This document shows positions 47,701 to 61,914 of a DNA stretch of 64,000 nt, piece by piece. The notes beneath the pieces were generated by a model. It saw only the letters and a program-made list of their open reading frames with translations. It searched no databases and was not told the DNA's origin. Each line of letters begins with the position of its first letter. Positions within the stretch are counted from its first letter, which is position 1. The stretch is from Prinia subflava (lineage: Eukaryota; Chordata; Aves; Passeriformes; Cisticolidae): contig NC_086258.1 in the NCBI RefSeq assembly GCF_021018805.1, forward strand, positions 14,842,692 through 14,906,691. Direction: 5' to 3'. Position numbers and translations under genes: made by a program.

Positions 47701-49952
47701 CCTGCAGGCCTTACTTCATCCTCCTATGCTGTAGACGATGCAATAACCCTGAAAGGCTTTGCAAGGTTTCGCCACTGGACACAGTTGCTGTCACTCACAA
47801 ACTGACGGAGTCAGAGAAAAATCTGTTCAACACGAAACTGAAAAACCTGCAGCAGAAATATGATGAGCCAGAATTCATACTTACATTTGTGCTGATGTGT
47901 GAGGAGTTCAATCCAACATACGTGTCAGACACAGTGGAGCACATACTGCAAGGCATCGACCCTTCCTCTCGTGACACCTGCTTGATGCGTTACGTGGCTC
48001 TGCTCAACTGCTATGTGCCCAATTCATACATTTCACTGTCACACTGTGAGGCTTTTCTGGGACTGGGGGCATACACAGAGAGTAAAGCAAGAGCATACGA
48101 TTTCAAACATCACTTGAGTGAACAAGTAAGAATGTTTTTTATTGAGCTAAGGGAAAGTACCACTTACATTTCATCTGTTCGGGTAATACACTGCCTGGTT
48201 GCAAAAGAAATTCTGCACCAGCTTTCAGGGAATCAATCACTAAGTCAACTTGCAACAGCTCTTCTTCAGGAAAAAGTACTCTTTGAAAACAGATTTGGAC
48301 GAGAAGAATTCATAAAGTTCATCAGACATCTGTTTATTCGACGTGGTAAAAGAAGCAGAGGTGACAATACTGATACTCTCTTCTCCCCATTCATTGAACA
48401 CGTCTGTGAAGCCGAAGACTGTGAAAAAGCCATTTCTGTTTTAAAAGCTGCATATGAGCTCCTTGGAAAAGATCCTTTTTTTGCCCAGCAGCTTGCCAGA
48501 CTAAATTACAGCAATGAAAAATTTGAAGATGCGAAATACTGGGCAGAGATCGCCAAATCGCATTTGCCAACTGATTCTTTCATTCTGGATACAGAAGGTC
48601 AAGTCTACAAGAGATGGTTTAATTTCACTGTGGATAAAATGACAGAGGAGGACACCCCTGAAAGCAGCACTGAGAAGATAGAGATTGCTCTTAAAGCTAT
48701 GAAATGCTTCAGGGCTGCACAACAGGCAGCAAAGGAAGAACGTGAAAGTATGAACAATGCTGGCTACTTTGGAGAAGTAGAAGTAGGTTGTCGCCTTCTT
48801 CGATTTTTGTCCATGCTGCCTGTATTCCACAGAAGTCTAGAGGGAGAATATACTGAGCTTGTGAAGTATCTCACCACAGATTACATTCCTGAAGACATAA
48901 AAAAGCCATGGGGAACGCTTCATTCCCGCTTAAAAGGCTTGCGCCAGAACTTGTACAATGCTCTGGAATGGATTTCAGAAGAACTAAGTTATTTCCAAAC
49001 AGATAAAAACCAAGAGAAGGATGATGAAAATGATGAAAAAGAAGAACGAATTTATAATCCCAGAAAATGGCTGAAACACCAGTCAATGGTATATGCTAAA
49101 TTCTTCATCTCAGCATCACTTATGGATGACAGCAACAATGGTCCTGACACTCAGTTCATGAGACGCATGAATATTTATAGGTGTGGTGGAGGAAATGTCA
49201 CCAATATCCTGTCATTCCTAACAGATAAGAGAGAGAACAGGTCAGCTGAAAAGCTAGAAATGATCCTTAGTTTCTATCCAGAAAACCCGCTGAGGAACAG
49301 GCTGGAGGACAATGATTTAATCAATTTTATTTTGTGCCACATCACATTAGCCTGCTTGGCACCAGGATCAGCCAAACTCCTTCCACTGCCAACTCTTCGT
49401 GAGCTCAGTTTAAGATTCTTCAAAGGAAAAAGAGCATTTCCAGCAAGCGCCTTTTTTCTGCTCACCTTGCTGTACTGGCCAGATGACGCATTAGACAAAG
49501 AGCCTAACCCTGATAAGGATGAAATTTTAACTTCAGCACTTCAAACCCTGAAACGCTTATATGACATCAAAATGAAGGATGTTCCTACCAGAAAGAAAAG
49601 AATCTACACCCATTTTTTTCTGGGAAAGGGTTATGGCTTAAGTAAGATTGTGCACAAAACTAAAATTGACAAATTGATGGTGGGGTCCTTAGATGAGAGG
49701 AGAATGAAGTGGCTGCATGGAACTGTATGGAACATTTCCATAATTCGTGACAATCTCAAAAGAGTTTCTGGCTGGACCAAGGACAGAAATTTATTTATAC
49801 GTGGTCATGTGAAAGAGCTCCGAATCTTGCCACTCCATCATGAATCTGTGCCTGCTGGAAATGAAAATGTGACCTTTTATTTAGGCTTTTCATTTAATGG
49901 TCTTGTTGCTTTTGATATTGAGGTTGAAAATGATCCAGCCATCAGAACATAG
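44791..49952 (+). CDS. SAMD9/SAMD9L-like antiviral and growth-restricting protein, 1553 aa, intact
   Basis: The coding sequence joins 44791-44794 to 45295-49952. The first piece is ATGG before a GTATGT donor, in a small exon from 44750 with Kozak context ACAATGG. The large exon has acceptor TTCTAG at 45294, so the protein starts MDYKTLPVKEWDE. A TTG at 45306 also opens the frame but is not a plausible start. Domains: SAM, about 10-73 (WDENHVKCWLESTGI ... FLKDIGMKKG); Ser/Gly/Lys-rich linker to about 150; Schlafen-like AlbA_2 domain, about 165-360 (RFASACMNTRTNGTIHFGV near 212-230), the part that in human SAMD9/SAMD9L binds nucleic acid and cleaves tRNA-Phe; P-loop NTPase with HHPGSGGSTIAR near 718-729 and an acidic LLLEDYDDE near 776; TPR-like helices, about 1045-1210; an OB-like C-terminus. 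Length fits the family (1584-1589). The P-loop lacks the usual Lys. I cannot assign SAMD9 versus SAMD9L orthology; birds may carry a single ancestral type. Confidence 0.93.
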
Positions 49953-50840
49953 GGCATGTAAGTACAGTACTGTATGCACTGTGCTCTTAGAAGGTACAGC
50001 ACTGGAAGTGTCCAGTCTCACATTTACAACTAAAAGTGGACTGCCCTGGGGAGCTACCAGGCAACAAGAAAATCAGAATTAACAACTATAAGTGACCAAA
50101 TCACTAAAAAAAAATTGAAACTATGAGTAAAGTGAACTTTGAGCCAAGCCCTTTGATAGTTTTGGACTCACAGAAAGCAAGATTTCAAACCAAAGACAGC
50201 AATCAATCCCTTTCTTCTTATCCCACAGGTTAAGATTTTAAGTTATTTCTGCTTAGTCTTGATCAGTAAAGAGTTTGTCCAGTGTAACTACATTTTTCTT
50301 CCTGAATCAGCAACAGAAAAATGAACTCACACCACATACACTTCTCTCTGACATGTACCATGTATGAAATAACTACTGACTGCAAAGCCAGTGTCAGTAT
50401 GGAAGCAATTTTAAAGCTGACTTTGCAATCAGGACTGAAAAAACACATCTCTTAATTCTGTATAACTCCTACATTGCTTCTCTGTGTAAATATTACCATA
50501 CTAAACATATCTGTATCTGGGCTGGGGTGCAGAGACACATGAGCAGTCATAGGTGACATTAAAGATTATTTGTAAGCACTGTTATGTGTTCATAGTCCAA
50601 GCAATTCCTGCACTTGGTGAAATTTTGCCTTATCATCCAAGGAATGCCACAGAATACAAAACTCAAATTTGTCTAGAGCATACATCCATGATTTGAAAAA
50701 TATCAGTGCTATTTGCAACCATGTCACAGCCAGCTTCTAATAACAAATGTTGATTTTACATTGTTTGATATGTGACTAAAATTGCCAAAATTCTGTCATA
50801 TAGCTTATTTTAATCCAATAAATATCTTTTATGAAGGATT
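49953..50840 (+). other. SAMD9-like 3' UTR with poly(A) signal
   Basis: Non-coding AT-rich sequence directly after the SAMD9-like stop. The first canonical AATAAA on the + strand is at 50817-50822, giving a likely 3' end near 50.84 kb. Confidence 0.65.
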
Positions 50841-53800
50841 ACCATTTCTACGTGAGCTTTATTACCCTACCTGAGGATGTATTTCCAACAGTAGCTAGGT
50901 ATGATTTGCTTTTCCAACTGCAGCCAAGATCGAGGCACAGCCAAAAACTGTAAAACAAACTGCAAGCCATGGTGAATTCAGAAGGAAGAATACTGTCTAG
51001 TCCAAGCCTTCACATTCTGGCCTCAGGTAGCAGAAACAATTGCCAGAAGCAAGAGAGCTGGAGGGCCAGAGAAATCCCCCTCTGCTGCCTAGCCCTGATG
51101 CAGGGGACAGGAATATTTTTGAGAAGGTAACTGGGCAAAGGCAGCTTCCCGAAGTCTAGCCCGGGGCATTAGGATGGCTTCAACTCAGGGCAGAAACAGG
51201 ACATGTGAACTTACTTGCACAGGAGTTGGAAGCAAAGCAGTGACTGCTCACCAGACACAACCTGCTCAAATGCTGTGGCAGAAGTAAAGACTTTTGTTTT
51301 TGAAAAGAAACTGTTACCGTGATGAAAACTTACAGCCAGCTTGGCCTGGACAGTCTGTCTTGTAACTTCTTTTCTGCCTGCACACATCCAACTTGATTCT
51401 GCAGGCAGCAGTGCTTTGCCCTGTAATCCACACTACTGCACAAGCTTGAGTCATCTTTTGAGGTATGAACAGGGGTCTTGCTTTTCAAATACACTTACTT
51501 CTACCTTTTAAGAAATTAAAAATTTAGCTTTAAAGTTTTTACTCCATCCCCACAGAAAAAAAAATAAAAACAACAAGTTTTAGAGAAAAAGTGTAACTTA
51601 CAGTTAACTCTTGGGGTCCCACGTTGCCAAGAACAACCAGCTGAGGCTCACAGGGCAGCAAGTACTGACCCACCCTTACTACTAGTCATGTTCACATTGG
51701 GAGGGCTTGAATCTGCCAGGCAACACACAGCTGCCCCTGCTCTAACCAGCTCTTAGTACAAAGCAGTTCCCAAATGCCCCTCAGATTTCCCCAGAGCTAA
51801 AAAGCCCAGAGGGGAAATGCCCATCAAGAGCTTCTGCACAGCAGCAGTGTTCCCTTGAAGGGTCCTCTACTGCACCTACTTGTCACAACACCCCTCGTTC
51901 AAAAGGCCTCCAACTTGCCCATGCATTAAAATATCCATTTATCTTCCCTTTACCACCTGTCAGAAATTAACCCATGAGTGAACACTGGTAGCTAAATAAG
52001 ACCAACCAGCCTAGCACAGTAACCCATTCTCATCCCATACACAGGAGGTGCAAGGATACCCAACTCCCAAGTTCTCTCTCCGGCATTTTGCTCAAAAAGG
52101 GTTTGGAACAGAGCATCTCCCAGCATGCCCATGCCCTCAACACCATTAGAAACTTCTCCTCCACATCCCAACTCTTCCAACTTCAACAGGTTTGTATGGT
52201 ACGCTCAGCAGGGCAGCAGATCAACAGCAAAAGGAAGTTACAAGTTACAAGTTAGGATTCACTTGTTTGTCTCCACTTTCAGTCAGAGCTCACACAAATG
52301 AGTCTCTGCAGCTTACAGAGAATCAAAAAGCTGGTACCAAGTTATTCCCACCATACCATCTGTTGCAATAATAATTTAAATAGGTTTTCAAGAGGAGAAA
52401 AAAATACACAGAAACAGTGGTTCACTTCTGTTTAATCAGAGACTGTTACAAAACGATCACACATTACAGATGGCTTTATGTGCAATGTCCCATTCCTGAA
52501 GAACAGTTCAGAGAAGGTTCCCAGTAGATGCAAATGATGCCAGCTGTTTTTTTAATCTTCTTTGTAAACTGAATGCTATAAAATTAAGCTTGTTATTGTT
52601 ACTATTATTTGCATGCATTAAAGTGATGCACATACTTACCAGTCTCTCACTTTCTCGAATTAAATTCAACATCAGCATTTTGCCACCACCTGTCTTTTGA
52701 AAAAGATCAGTAATCCCAGGCCTTTCATACCACTTAACACAAAAGCAGTATCAAGTTACAGAAAAAACCCTTCACAACACACTCACTTCTGTGTCCATAC
52801 TGCTACCGAGAGGGGACACTGTTCACTCACGTGCTCAAAGGTCCTTTATGAAGGTATTAAAAACAGCTTGGAGTTTGCTGCTGCACAGTGACCAGAAACT
52901 CTAAAAGGGCAACTGGGAGTCAGCAATGAGTCTAAGGAAATAGTGGGAAATGACAAACTGTTCCAAACCTACAGTACCAGAACTGGGAGGGAAGACTGCT
53001 GAAACATTTTACAATGGACAGCTGCTCTGATGGTGTGTCAGAAGTTGAACTACAATTTAACACTGCTCACCTGGTAACCAAAGTTCAAATTCCCAGTATT
53101 GTTTTGGCCCTATCTCAAAAGAAAATAAACTTGATTCTACCAAAAAGTACTGTAAGTAACTGCCATTAAAGTTTCACAAAGAGATGACGTTCTACCAGAG
53201 TTCTACTATGATCTATAAAGGTGAAATGCACTTTTTTTTGTTTGTTAAGATACTTTGCAACACACTCTGCCCTTCAGATATCCCCACTGACTGCCAGGCC
53301 AGCGTACAGGTAGTGCAGGTCTGCATCCAACCACTGCCAAAACCAGGACTTGATCAGGTAACTGAGCAGCCAAAAGCAGTTACTCACTTAACTTAGCACT
53401 GAGCATTGCATTAAATATCAGCTACAGTCAACCACAGAGGGTGTAAGAAATATGGATACATTCTGTTAACAGGGTACTGGCCTCACAACAAGGTATCCCT
53501 TTTATTCTTGCATACCTGCAATTAAGACTTAAGCAAACAGAGATAAAGCTAAATTATAAATAATCATGTACGACTTCCCTTTTTTCCCCTTCTATGTAGA
53601 AAAACCTCTACAACATTAGTTAAGAAATCTGCCTGTAGCTCATTTTGAAGACAAAGCAATTCAGTGTAAATTACTAAGAACTGACATAGACAAGATGGCA
53701 GGCAACAGGCTGCACGTGTAACTATTCTAAAACCCGGGAAGATACAACTGCCTTCAAACTGTAAGTTTTTATGATGAGTTCTGCAGCTCCATTTAAGATT

Positions 53801-56800
53801 TCAGAACCTTAAAACAAGCAACTCTGCTGGAAGTGGCAGGTCACTCATAAACCCACTCCAGACCCTTCAAATGAGCTGCCAAAATTGAAATGTCTGATCA
53901 GCTCCCACATAACTATGACATTCCCAGTACCGACTAAGTAATTATCCACAGTGATGTCACAAGCCCCTCAAACTTAAGAGTGGGACATCATGGCCTTAAA
54001 AACTGAATTAAAGCAGTCTTACAGCCCATCCAGGTGTGGATCTCTGCTTCGTGCTACAGCACAGAAAAAGTTTTTATCTGTTCTGCTGATACGCAGAAAT
54101 AAGATATACAAAGTCTAAATAGAAATAAATGTATGCAGACATTCCAGAGAAAGCTGCATCTTTTATCCATTCACAAAGAATCTTTCCTATTTTAAGGTAT
54201 AAAATATTCTAGCTAACAGAAATAAACACCAGAATTTCTGGGAATATGGAATAGGGCAGAATTAAAATAGAGGCAGAGTAGTAACTCTGGAGTAAGATAA
54301 AACAGCAGGACAAAACCACATGTGCAGGTAGCCTCTGAAGTGCTGCAATGAACTAACAAAAGTAATAATTAGAAAAGCACACAAGAACAAGCTCCTGGCG
54401 TACTGGCCTAGCAGAGTAAAAATCTGTGAGTAAAAAGGGTAATTAGCAATAGCTAAAGAAAATTGACAGATTACAAACTGCTATCGATTCTTACAAACAA
54501 AATGCTTAATCCCCACACAACAAACACAGAATACTTCTGGTTTGCTGATAAATAACAGCCTCATTAATAACTAGCATGTTACCACAGTGATTTTGACTTT
54601 AGATTTTCACACTCTCCAGTAACATCAAAGGCTGCTTGTCAAGATTCTGTATTAAATTTTTCTTAAAGGTGCTCACAGGTATTTTTTACCTGTCCACAAG
54701 CACAGTTAAATCCACTACAGATCTTCCAAAAAAGTCTAGTCTGTTCACTCACTACTGGAATCAGCAGTAGGTAACAATCACATTTCAGAGACCAAAATTC
54801 CCCTCAGATATTTAATTGGTATCATTTGAACAAATTATTTCAAATAGGAACATCAGGTACTTACAGATTAAACTAACCTGTACTGGCAGTTCTGTGGAAT
54901 TTTTCTTCTCTACCAGTAAGTAGCAAATGCTGAAATTCTGCTGCTAGTTAACAGAAACACAAATTGTATTAAACCAAGGTGTTTAACCCATAATTTAGTT
55001 TTTTAATTAAAAAAAAAAAAGCTGCCAAACTTCAATTACTGCAATTTGTTGCTTAAGAAAAGCATGTGAAGTAAAGGCAACTGTAAAACTACTTTCAATT
55101 TGCCCTTCTGATTTTTCATAACCCGTAGTGTTTAACAAGGCCACTTGTTGCCTACTAAAAACATAAAGGAAATTACAATACTTACATTGCCAGGTTCCTT
55201 CATTAAAGTCTTAAATGTGTTTTCTTATTCTGAACTTTACAAGTGAAAGAGCAAGATGTATTTTTTCCCACTTAAATTTATGAGAAAGAAAAAGAGAAAA
55301 GAAAAAAGCTCTGCATGACATCTTTATCTCAAAGCATTACAAAACTTCCTAAGTTGGGAGATAGTGAAATAGCTTCCTTTGGTTGTACTGCATTCATTTC
55401 TGGTAATTCAAATAGCTGTTGGCAAAAATCAGTTTTACATGTTTGCTACTAAGAGTAGCAGAAGCTGAAATTCTACAACCCAAGCCCCCTTTCTAAATAT
55501 AGTAGAGATTTAGACAAAATTTAAAGAAAAAGTTTCAGATGTCAGAAGCTTGAGCCTTGTAAAAGGCAGTTAGCTATCAGAGAGACACTTTAACTGCTAA
55601 CAAGAGAATTTATAAGGAAGCTTTCAAGCTCTTATGTCATGTACTTCTTCGCTTTTAGTTGATATTGGCACTAAAACTCTACTATTTTCTCAGAACTTTT
55701 TCACTTCTTTATATCCTTAAGAAAGAAAAACCTTCAGGCAAGTAAGTTCAAGACAGTATTTCTGCAGAAGTCAAATTCACTGCCATTAAAACAGCAGTGG
55801 TGCTGACTGTCCCTATTGCAAGAAAGCAATAGAGGTTATATATTTATGTTATTGTAAACTTACTCAGAAGGTGCAAGGGCCTCACTATTCACAACAATGT
55901 CCAGGTAAATAAATACCAAGGCTCACAATTACTCATAGCAGGAACAGTCAAACCTGACTCAGCAGGATGCCAGGAACAAATGGCTTGAGGATTACACCCT
56001 GGATCCTGTGGTTCAGGACAGGATATGGCTGGCTGCCAAAGCAGCAGGCACCAGTGCCCAGGGCCCCTCAGCCAAACCTTTATAAGACTGCAGTAAAACT
56101 GCATTTCTTGTAACTTACTTGAGACTTACTGGGAATCTTGATTGCTCTGGCAATCAAGACTGCAGTAAGCTGCTGCTTACAGTGTGCCAGAAACCTCTCA
56201 CCAAGTGTTTTTCAGAACTTCAGAGAGAACCTTTATTTATACTACAATTTACAAACACTGAGATTTATCCTGATCCATTAAATGGCTGTCCCCAAACTTC
56301 CTTTCCTCTAACCCACCTCCAACCTAACCCAGACACAACAGCAGTCACAGGCAGCTGCACTCTTACAGAACCCAGTCACTACCGCTGTTTCCCTGGTCTG
56401 ATGGTTTTGATTGCAAGCATACAGGTTTTTTTAGAAGTTCTTTGTGCATGGTAGGTACTTTATTAACCACATCTCCAAGTTACTTTTCTTGTTTAATAGA
56501 TCAGGTGCCAATTTACCCAATTTAGCAGAATATCAGTAACCCCTGCTCCTTAAAAAAAGTTATGTGCCCCTACTTAAGCTTAAAAAAACTGAACTCCAAG
56601 ACCTCATTTTGTTAATATCTATAAAAGTCATGTCACTGAAATGCTGTCACGTTTAGTAAAGAAATTTCACTAACAAAAATATGTACAACTTTGTGATATA
56701 CAAACTGCTGCAATGAGAGCTGCAATACTGGAATGTAACTAAGAACACGCTTCATTCCTCAAAATAAACAGGTACTTGAAATTTGCCTGGTTTTTATTCT

Positions 56801-59800
56801 GAGACTCTAAGAGATTCAGATACTTAAAGCAAGAAGTACAAGCCCCGCAATGAATTATTCTGGGTTAAACAGGTTCCTTAGACATTCTAGGGAAAAAAGA
56901 ACTAAGCCAAATCTCCTATGAATAAAGCAAGTGAAAGAAACAGTAGTTGCAATAGTCTGTCTTGAAGAGTTGGTCTCATCTTCACTCTTATCAAGAGGAG
57001 CACCACAATGAGAATTAGCAAAGCAAGACCATGCTCAATAACCACTCTGAAACAGTTAACATGGACATGTCAGTGTTCCAGTCAGACAGGGATGTTGGGG
57101 GGACCTTCTACAGGAAAAATGCAAAGGGCAGAGTACAACGAAAGAAGGGTACAACAGCAATGTGCAATCCACTCTTTTAAGTTAATTACAACTCTATCCT
57201 GGAATTAAAATTACCTGAAATCACATATGGGGTCATTATTTAGCAAAATCTTGAAGAAACAAAATGGAGTCTATGCTCATAAAAAGATCTCACCGCAAAC
57301 TTATTATCTCAAAAACTTAAAAAAGAAAAAGGTCAAGCTAGAGACTCCCACATTTGTTTATTTAGTATTTCACTGTTGATATGCTTCAAGACCTCCTTGG
57401 GCAAAATATGCTGTTCTGAAGCTGAAGTTGTCTTTAAGCAACCTCAAGCATTTACAACCAGTGTATCTGCAACAGAATAAGCACCTTTTTCTTCTAAAAG
57501 AGTAGAAATTTTTGCTAGTCACTGTGTGAAAGAAAGAACTTCAAATAAAGCAAATTCTGAATATGCAACAGAATTTCACAAGGTTTCAAAAAAAAAGCTT
57601 TACTTTTGTTGCAGTAGTCAAAATATTCTGGAATTTGATGTATTTGAGAGATTGAGGAAAAGGCTGTCCCTGAAACCAGCAAACTGAAAAATCTGCAGCT
57701 CTGATTTCTCACTCTTCTGCTCGGTGTTACCAACTTGGATTTGATCTCTATTTCTTCGCAGGGCTCTACATTAATATTTGTTGAGGTGCAGCTCACAAAC
57801 ACAGCAGTATTAACATCTCAAACTTCTTCAAAGAAACTGTATTCTCTAATTTGGGCTACACAATTGTGTAGCAATTATCTTACTAGTTCAAACCTATTTA
57901 AAGCTTTTCAATAGACATATCTCCTCAGAAAACATTAATAATTGGTATTTACATGCCACTAATTCAGAGACTACACAAAATCAACACTACCAAACCCAAA
58001 CACAAATACAGCACAAGAGCAATGCAGGGAAAGATGGGGAGGGGCAGTGTGGCTTAAGGACTACCTGAGCAGCCTTGAAGAAAATGCACTCCATTAAGAG
58101 AAAAGATACCCACACATCTTAAAACAGGTTCCCTCCCCTTAAAAGACTCTTAAAAACACACTGATAATAAAAGGATAAATATTAATATAGAGCCCATCTA
58201 CCAAAAGAGAATAAAAAACCTAAATTAAAATAAATTTAGGGGCCTTCACCAAACTTGCTGCAAGTTTGGGGACATAAATATCCAACAGCCATAAAGCTGT
58301 GAAAGCCCCCAGAATGAATAAAATAAATCCCACTTGCCTCAGACTGAACAGGGCAACACTGAGACTCTGCCTCAGCCTGTCCTATGGCAGGGCTATAGGA
58401 AGAAGAAAAATTTAAATTTTAGAAAAAACATGACCCAATTAAGTGAAAGACATGCATTCAAAATTAACAAAATTCCAGTGATCAAGGAAACAAAAGAAAA
58501 TGACTGCTACAGCACCTCTTTTGTTAGGCTCAAACAGTATTTTTTGTAGTTGGTAGCTATTTCTGAATTGGACAGCTTGTTTTGCTTTGTATCTTGATCA
58601 ATGGAACGTCAGTCAGTTGTCTTGGGGCATTTTTCCCATAACTGATAGTATTTGTTGTACTAGTTCATGAAAAGATTCCACCAGCCACCACTGAAAATGT
58701 TCACCCTTATCTGAAGTGTTCATGTAGAAACTAGACCAGTACAATTATTAAGACATTTACTAGAAGTGTCATTAGTTACCATTTTAAATTGTGGCCCCAG
58801 CTCATGGACTGGTGTATCAATCTCAATTTAACTGAAGGTCATAATGCCCTTCTTGCTGTTCATAAAACTGAAGTAACCTTGGTATTTTAGTTTTCATCTT
58901 GTATCCAGAATTCTTTGATTCCTATAAAGTAGGTAGGTTGTCTAACCCCTTCAATTCCAACCACATTTTAAGAGAGTAAATTATCCAGTTCTGTGTCAGT
59001 ACTGCTCAAGAGCCCCACAGACTACAATCCTGGCAGAGCCCACAGAAAGCAGATACACCTGAATGTGTTTCTAGAAGCTTGCTTACATTGTCCCATGCAT
59101 GCACAGAGCGAGGAATAGTCATCCATTGTTACTAGATAAACAGCCCAGCCTCAAATTTATTATTAGCACCTAGAATCTCATATGGGGAAGAAAAAAACAT
59201 AATCCAAGGGTTTCAGAAGAAATTTTCGGTCTACATAAGCCAGCTAAGAAGTATTTTATTTTAAAGCAACTTTGCCAATGGCAGAGGGCTATTCTAATGG
59301 CACTATGGAAGAGTTCTATAAAGACTTCTACAAAATGAACCCAGGCTTTTTCAAGGTTCTTTCACGCCCGTCTCATCCACTGTGCCTTAAAGATCAGCTG
59401 CTTATTACAATACTGTGAGACCATGCATAAAATAATTGAGAACCTTTTGCACAATCCTAGATGCTCTAAGTTCTGGCATGATTTTTGTTAAATGTATTTT
59501 CCCACCTGTGTCTGAAATTTCTTGTAGCTTAGTCTTTTGTAGTCAACGTTTGCATTGTATTGCAATTTCAAGACTGGTCAAAATACACTTGCAAGTGTGA
59601 ATTTTACTGCAAGATCTGCCATGGCAAATTTAGGCAACAACTAAAAAAACAAAGTTTCTGTCTATGTAATTATATCACTAGAGTCCTGACACATTATAAG
59701 ATGCTTTTGTGTAATCATAAAGGCTTCTGCAATCTCTTTCCAGGAAGAGATTAACTAAAGCAAAACCCTGTTTTCATGGCTGCATTACATCAGGGGTTTT

Positions 59801-61914
59801 GCTGGCAGAGCTATGTTGATTACACTTGGCACAGTAAAGCAAGTATTTGTCTTTATACAACTATTACATTCAAAATAGTTTTACTGGTTTTGGGTAAATG
59901 CACCATAAATCCAACTCTCTGAACATTAAGAAGCAGTATCCAAAGAAATGGAGGCAGGGACCAACAGACAACACAGGCACAGAAAGACCTGCCTGTTTAC
60001 AGAAGAATCACACAAGAGACAAGAGTAACTGAAGACTAAAGGCAGCCACATCACAGCTCTTATTGCACAGGAATGACAGGAGCAGGGAAGTAAATATCCA
60101 CGTGAAAATCATGGAAAAATTGTTCACCTTGCTTGTATGCAAGTACTAATGAGATATATGTGGCAGTACTTACTCGAGGGATTTTCATAACATTACTACT
60201 AAGGAAAGATCATTCTCAAAATGCATTCAAGCATTCAATACTATGCAGTTTTAGCTACAAAATGGTACCATTTTCAGAATGAGACAGTCACCATTTAAAA
60301 GAGTGGAACTTAACACGACCTGCAGAATATGCCGAGTTAATAGTGCATGCAATAATGTTTTATCCCAGGAAAAGTAGGGGTCTGAAAACAACATATGGAA
60401 AATTAAAGAAAGACACCAAAGGGAGAAGGAATTTACTTGACTGGGGCAGAAGGGCAAAGCATCCTTAGAGCACCAGTATGATCTTCAAAAAAAGCAAGAA
60501 GTTTTATAGTTTTACAAGCAGTAGTTAAGATCACTTTATAATATATGCATTTTATGTGTAATGTTATAAAAATGACAAATATAAGACCTTGTAAAAATCT
60601 CCTCAGTGTTTTGTAATTATCCTAATTAGGTAAACAGAAGAAACCCAGAGCATAAAAGTGTTGCCTCAGCAAAACAAGTTGTATCTGTTAGACTTTTGTC
60701 TACAGCAAGAAGAAGAGCTCACAAAAGAATTGACATCAAGGCCCACTCAGCACATTTGCAAGCCAAATACTGCACATCTGACAGGTGAGCAGTAGATACC
60801 AGTGATCAGAGAGAACTGCTTCTCAACAGAGGCTTGGAGTTATGGTCTGAAAACTCCTCAACACTTCAGAAAAAAGTGCCTGGCAATTCTTAATGGTCAA
60901 ACTAAGGCCATTCAGCTGTAACTAGCTTGCACTGGATGCTCTAGTGCTTTTGAGAATTCTGTGACCACAGGTGAGAGGCTGAGACAATGTAGTATTTCAG
61001 CTGTACTGTATTTTTGTGCTTTTAAGAGACAGTACAGAATAAAGCCACATGAAGTACTTCAGTGCAGCTAAAAAAACCCAGGACTTCCAAGAAATAGAGC
61101 CATAATGCTCAGTATTATAATTAGGTGAAAAACTTCCACCATCTACAAAAACACCTATGAATAACACAAAAATGCTGATGATCCTTCTAGCCTACCCTAG
61201 AGAAGAGATATCCCCATTAATTAAAGTGCAGATAAGGCTTGAGGCTGGAACATGTATTTAAAGTTGACCTGCAAATGAAAAATTCACCACTCTTTTTTCC
61301 CCATTGAGAAGAGGCCGGAGAGCCTCTCACTTCCCTCCCCTCCAAAATGTCTCCCTCTACATTCTCATCAGAGATGTAACACAGGAACAGGCTTAATGAT
61401 GTCAGGCTTAATTACAACCTCAACAGGAACTTGTCACTCTACTCTTATAAACAGAGAAATGACTAATTCAGAGGGAAGACCTCTCTTTGATAAAAAGGTC
61501 TCCTACTCCAGAAACTTTCACTAAATGGCTCAAAATAACTCAGATATCTGATCACAGGACACAACAGATGGTTACAGATGGTTCACCTTTCAGAGACTGC
61601 TAAAACATGAAATTCTGAACACTTAAAAGTAAAAACACAGCATACAGCACATTACTCTTGCCTGGCTTTGCCTCTTCTGTGCATTAAGAGGGTTAAGCTT
61701 GCATTTCTCTTTTGCAGGTCAACTTCAATACATCAACTGGAAGTCACTCACCCATGTGCCATGCACCTAAGCTTCTAGAAATCTTCCCCTGAAGGGCTCC
61801 TAAAACTCACCTCCATTTGCACATTAAAAAGTGTCAGCTGCAGAGTGAACTAATGGGACATACCATGGCACTAGGATGTACTCAGAGCACTTTCACATCC
61901 TACAAGCAGGTGCC
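50841..61914. other. 11-kb AT-rich stretch without a recognised gene
   Basis: I recognise no protein-coding gene, tRNA, CR1 element or long open frame in this stretch. Several minus-strand segments have fair splice borders and stay open in one frame (54878-54943, 54690-54722, 53071-53109, 52640-52732), but I know no matching protein, and in DNA this AT-rich such segments can occur by chance. One copy of a structured element lies at 58239-58309. The stretch could be intergenic, an extended ZNF207 3' UTR, or an unrecognised minus-strand transcript. Confidence 0.5.
58239..58309. repeat. three-stem structured element, copy 1
   Basis: This 71-nt element has an outer stem GGGGCCTTCA (58239-58248) with TGAAAGCCCC (58300-58309), nine of ten positions paired. 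Inside are a perfect hairpin CCAAACTTG-ctg-CAAGTTTGG (58249-58269) and a short hairpin CAGC/GCTG (58286-58299). A related sequence with the same fold lies at 62397-62456. The nature of the element is unknown to me; it could be an old structured repeat or a UTR structure. Confidence 0.6.

Noticed and set aside
55180..55260. Possible minus-strand exon ending at a GTAAGT donor near 55185
   Set aside because: With the best acceptor all three frames contain stops, so it is not coding; no other support.
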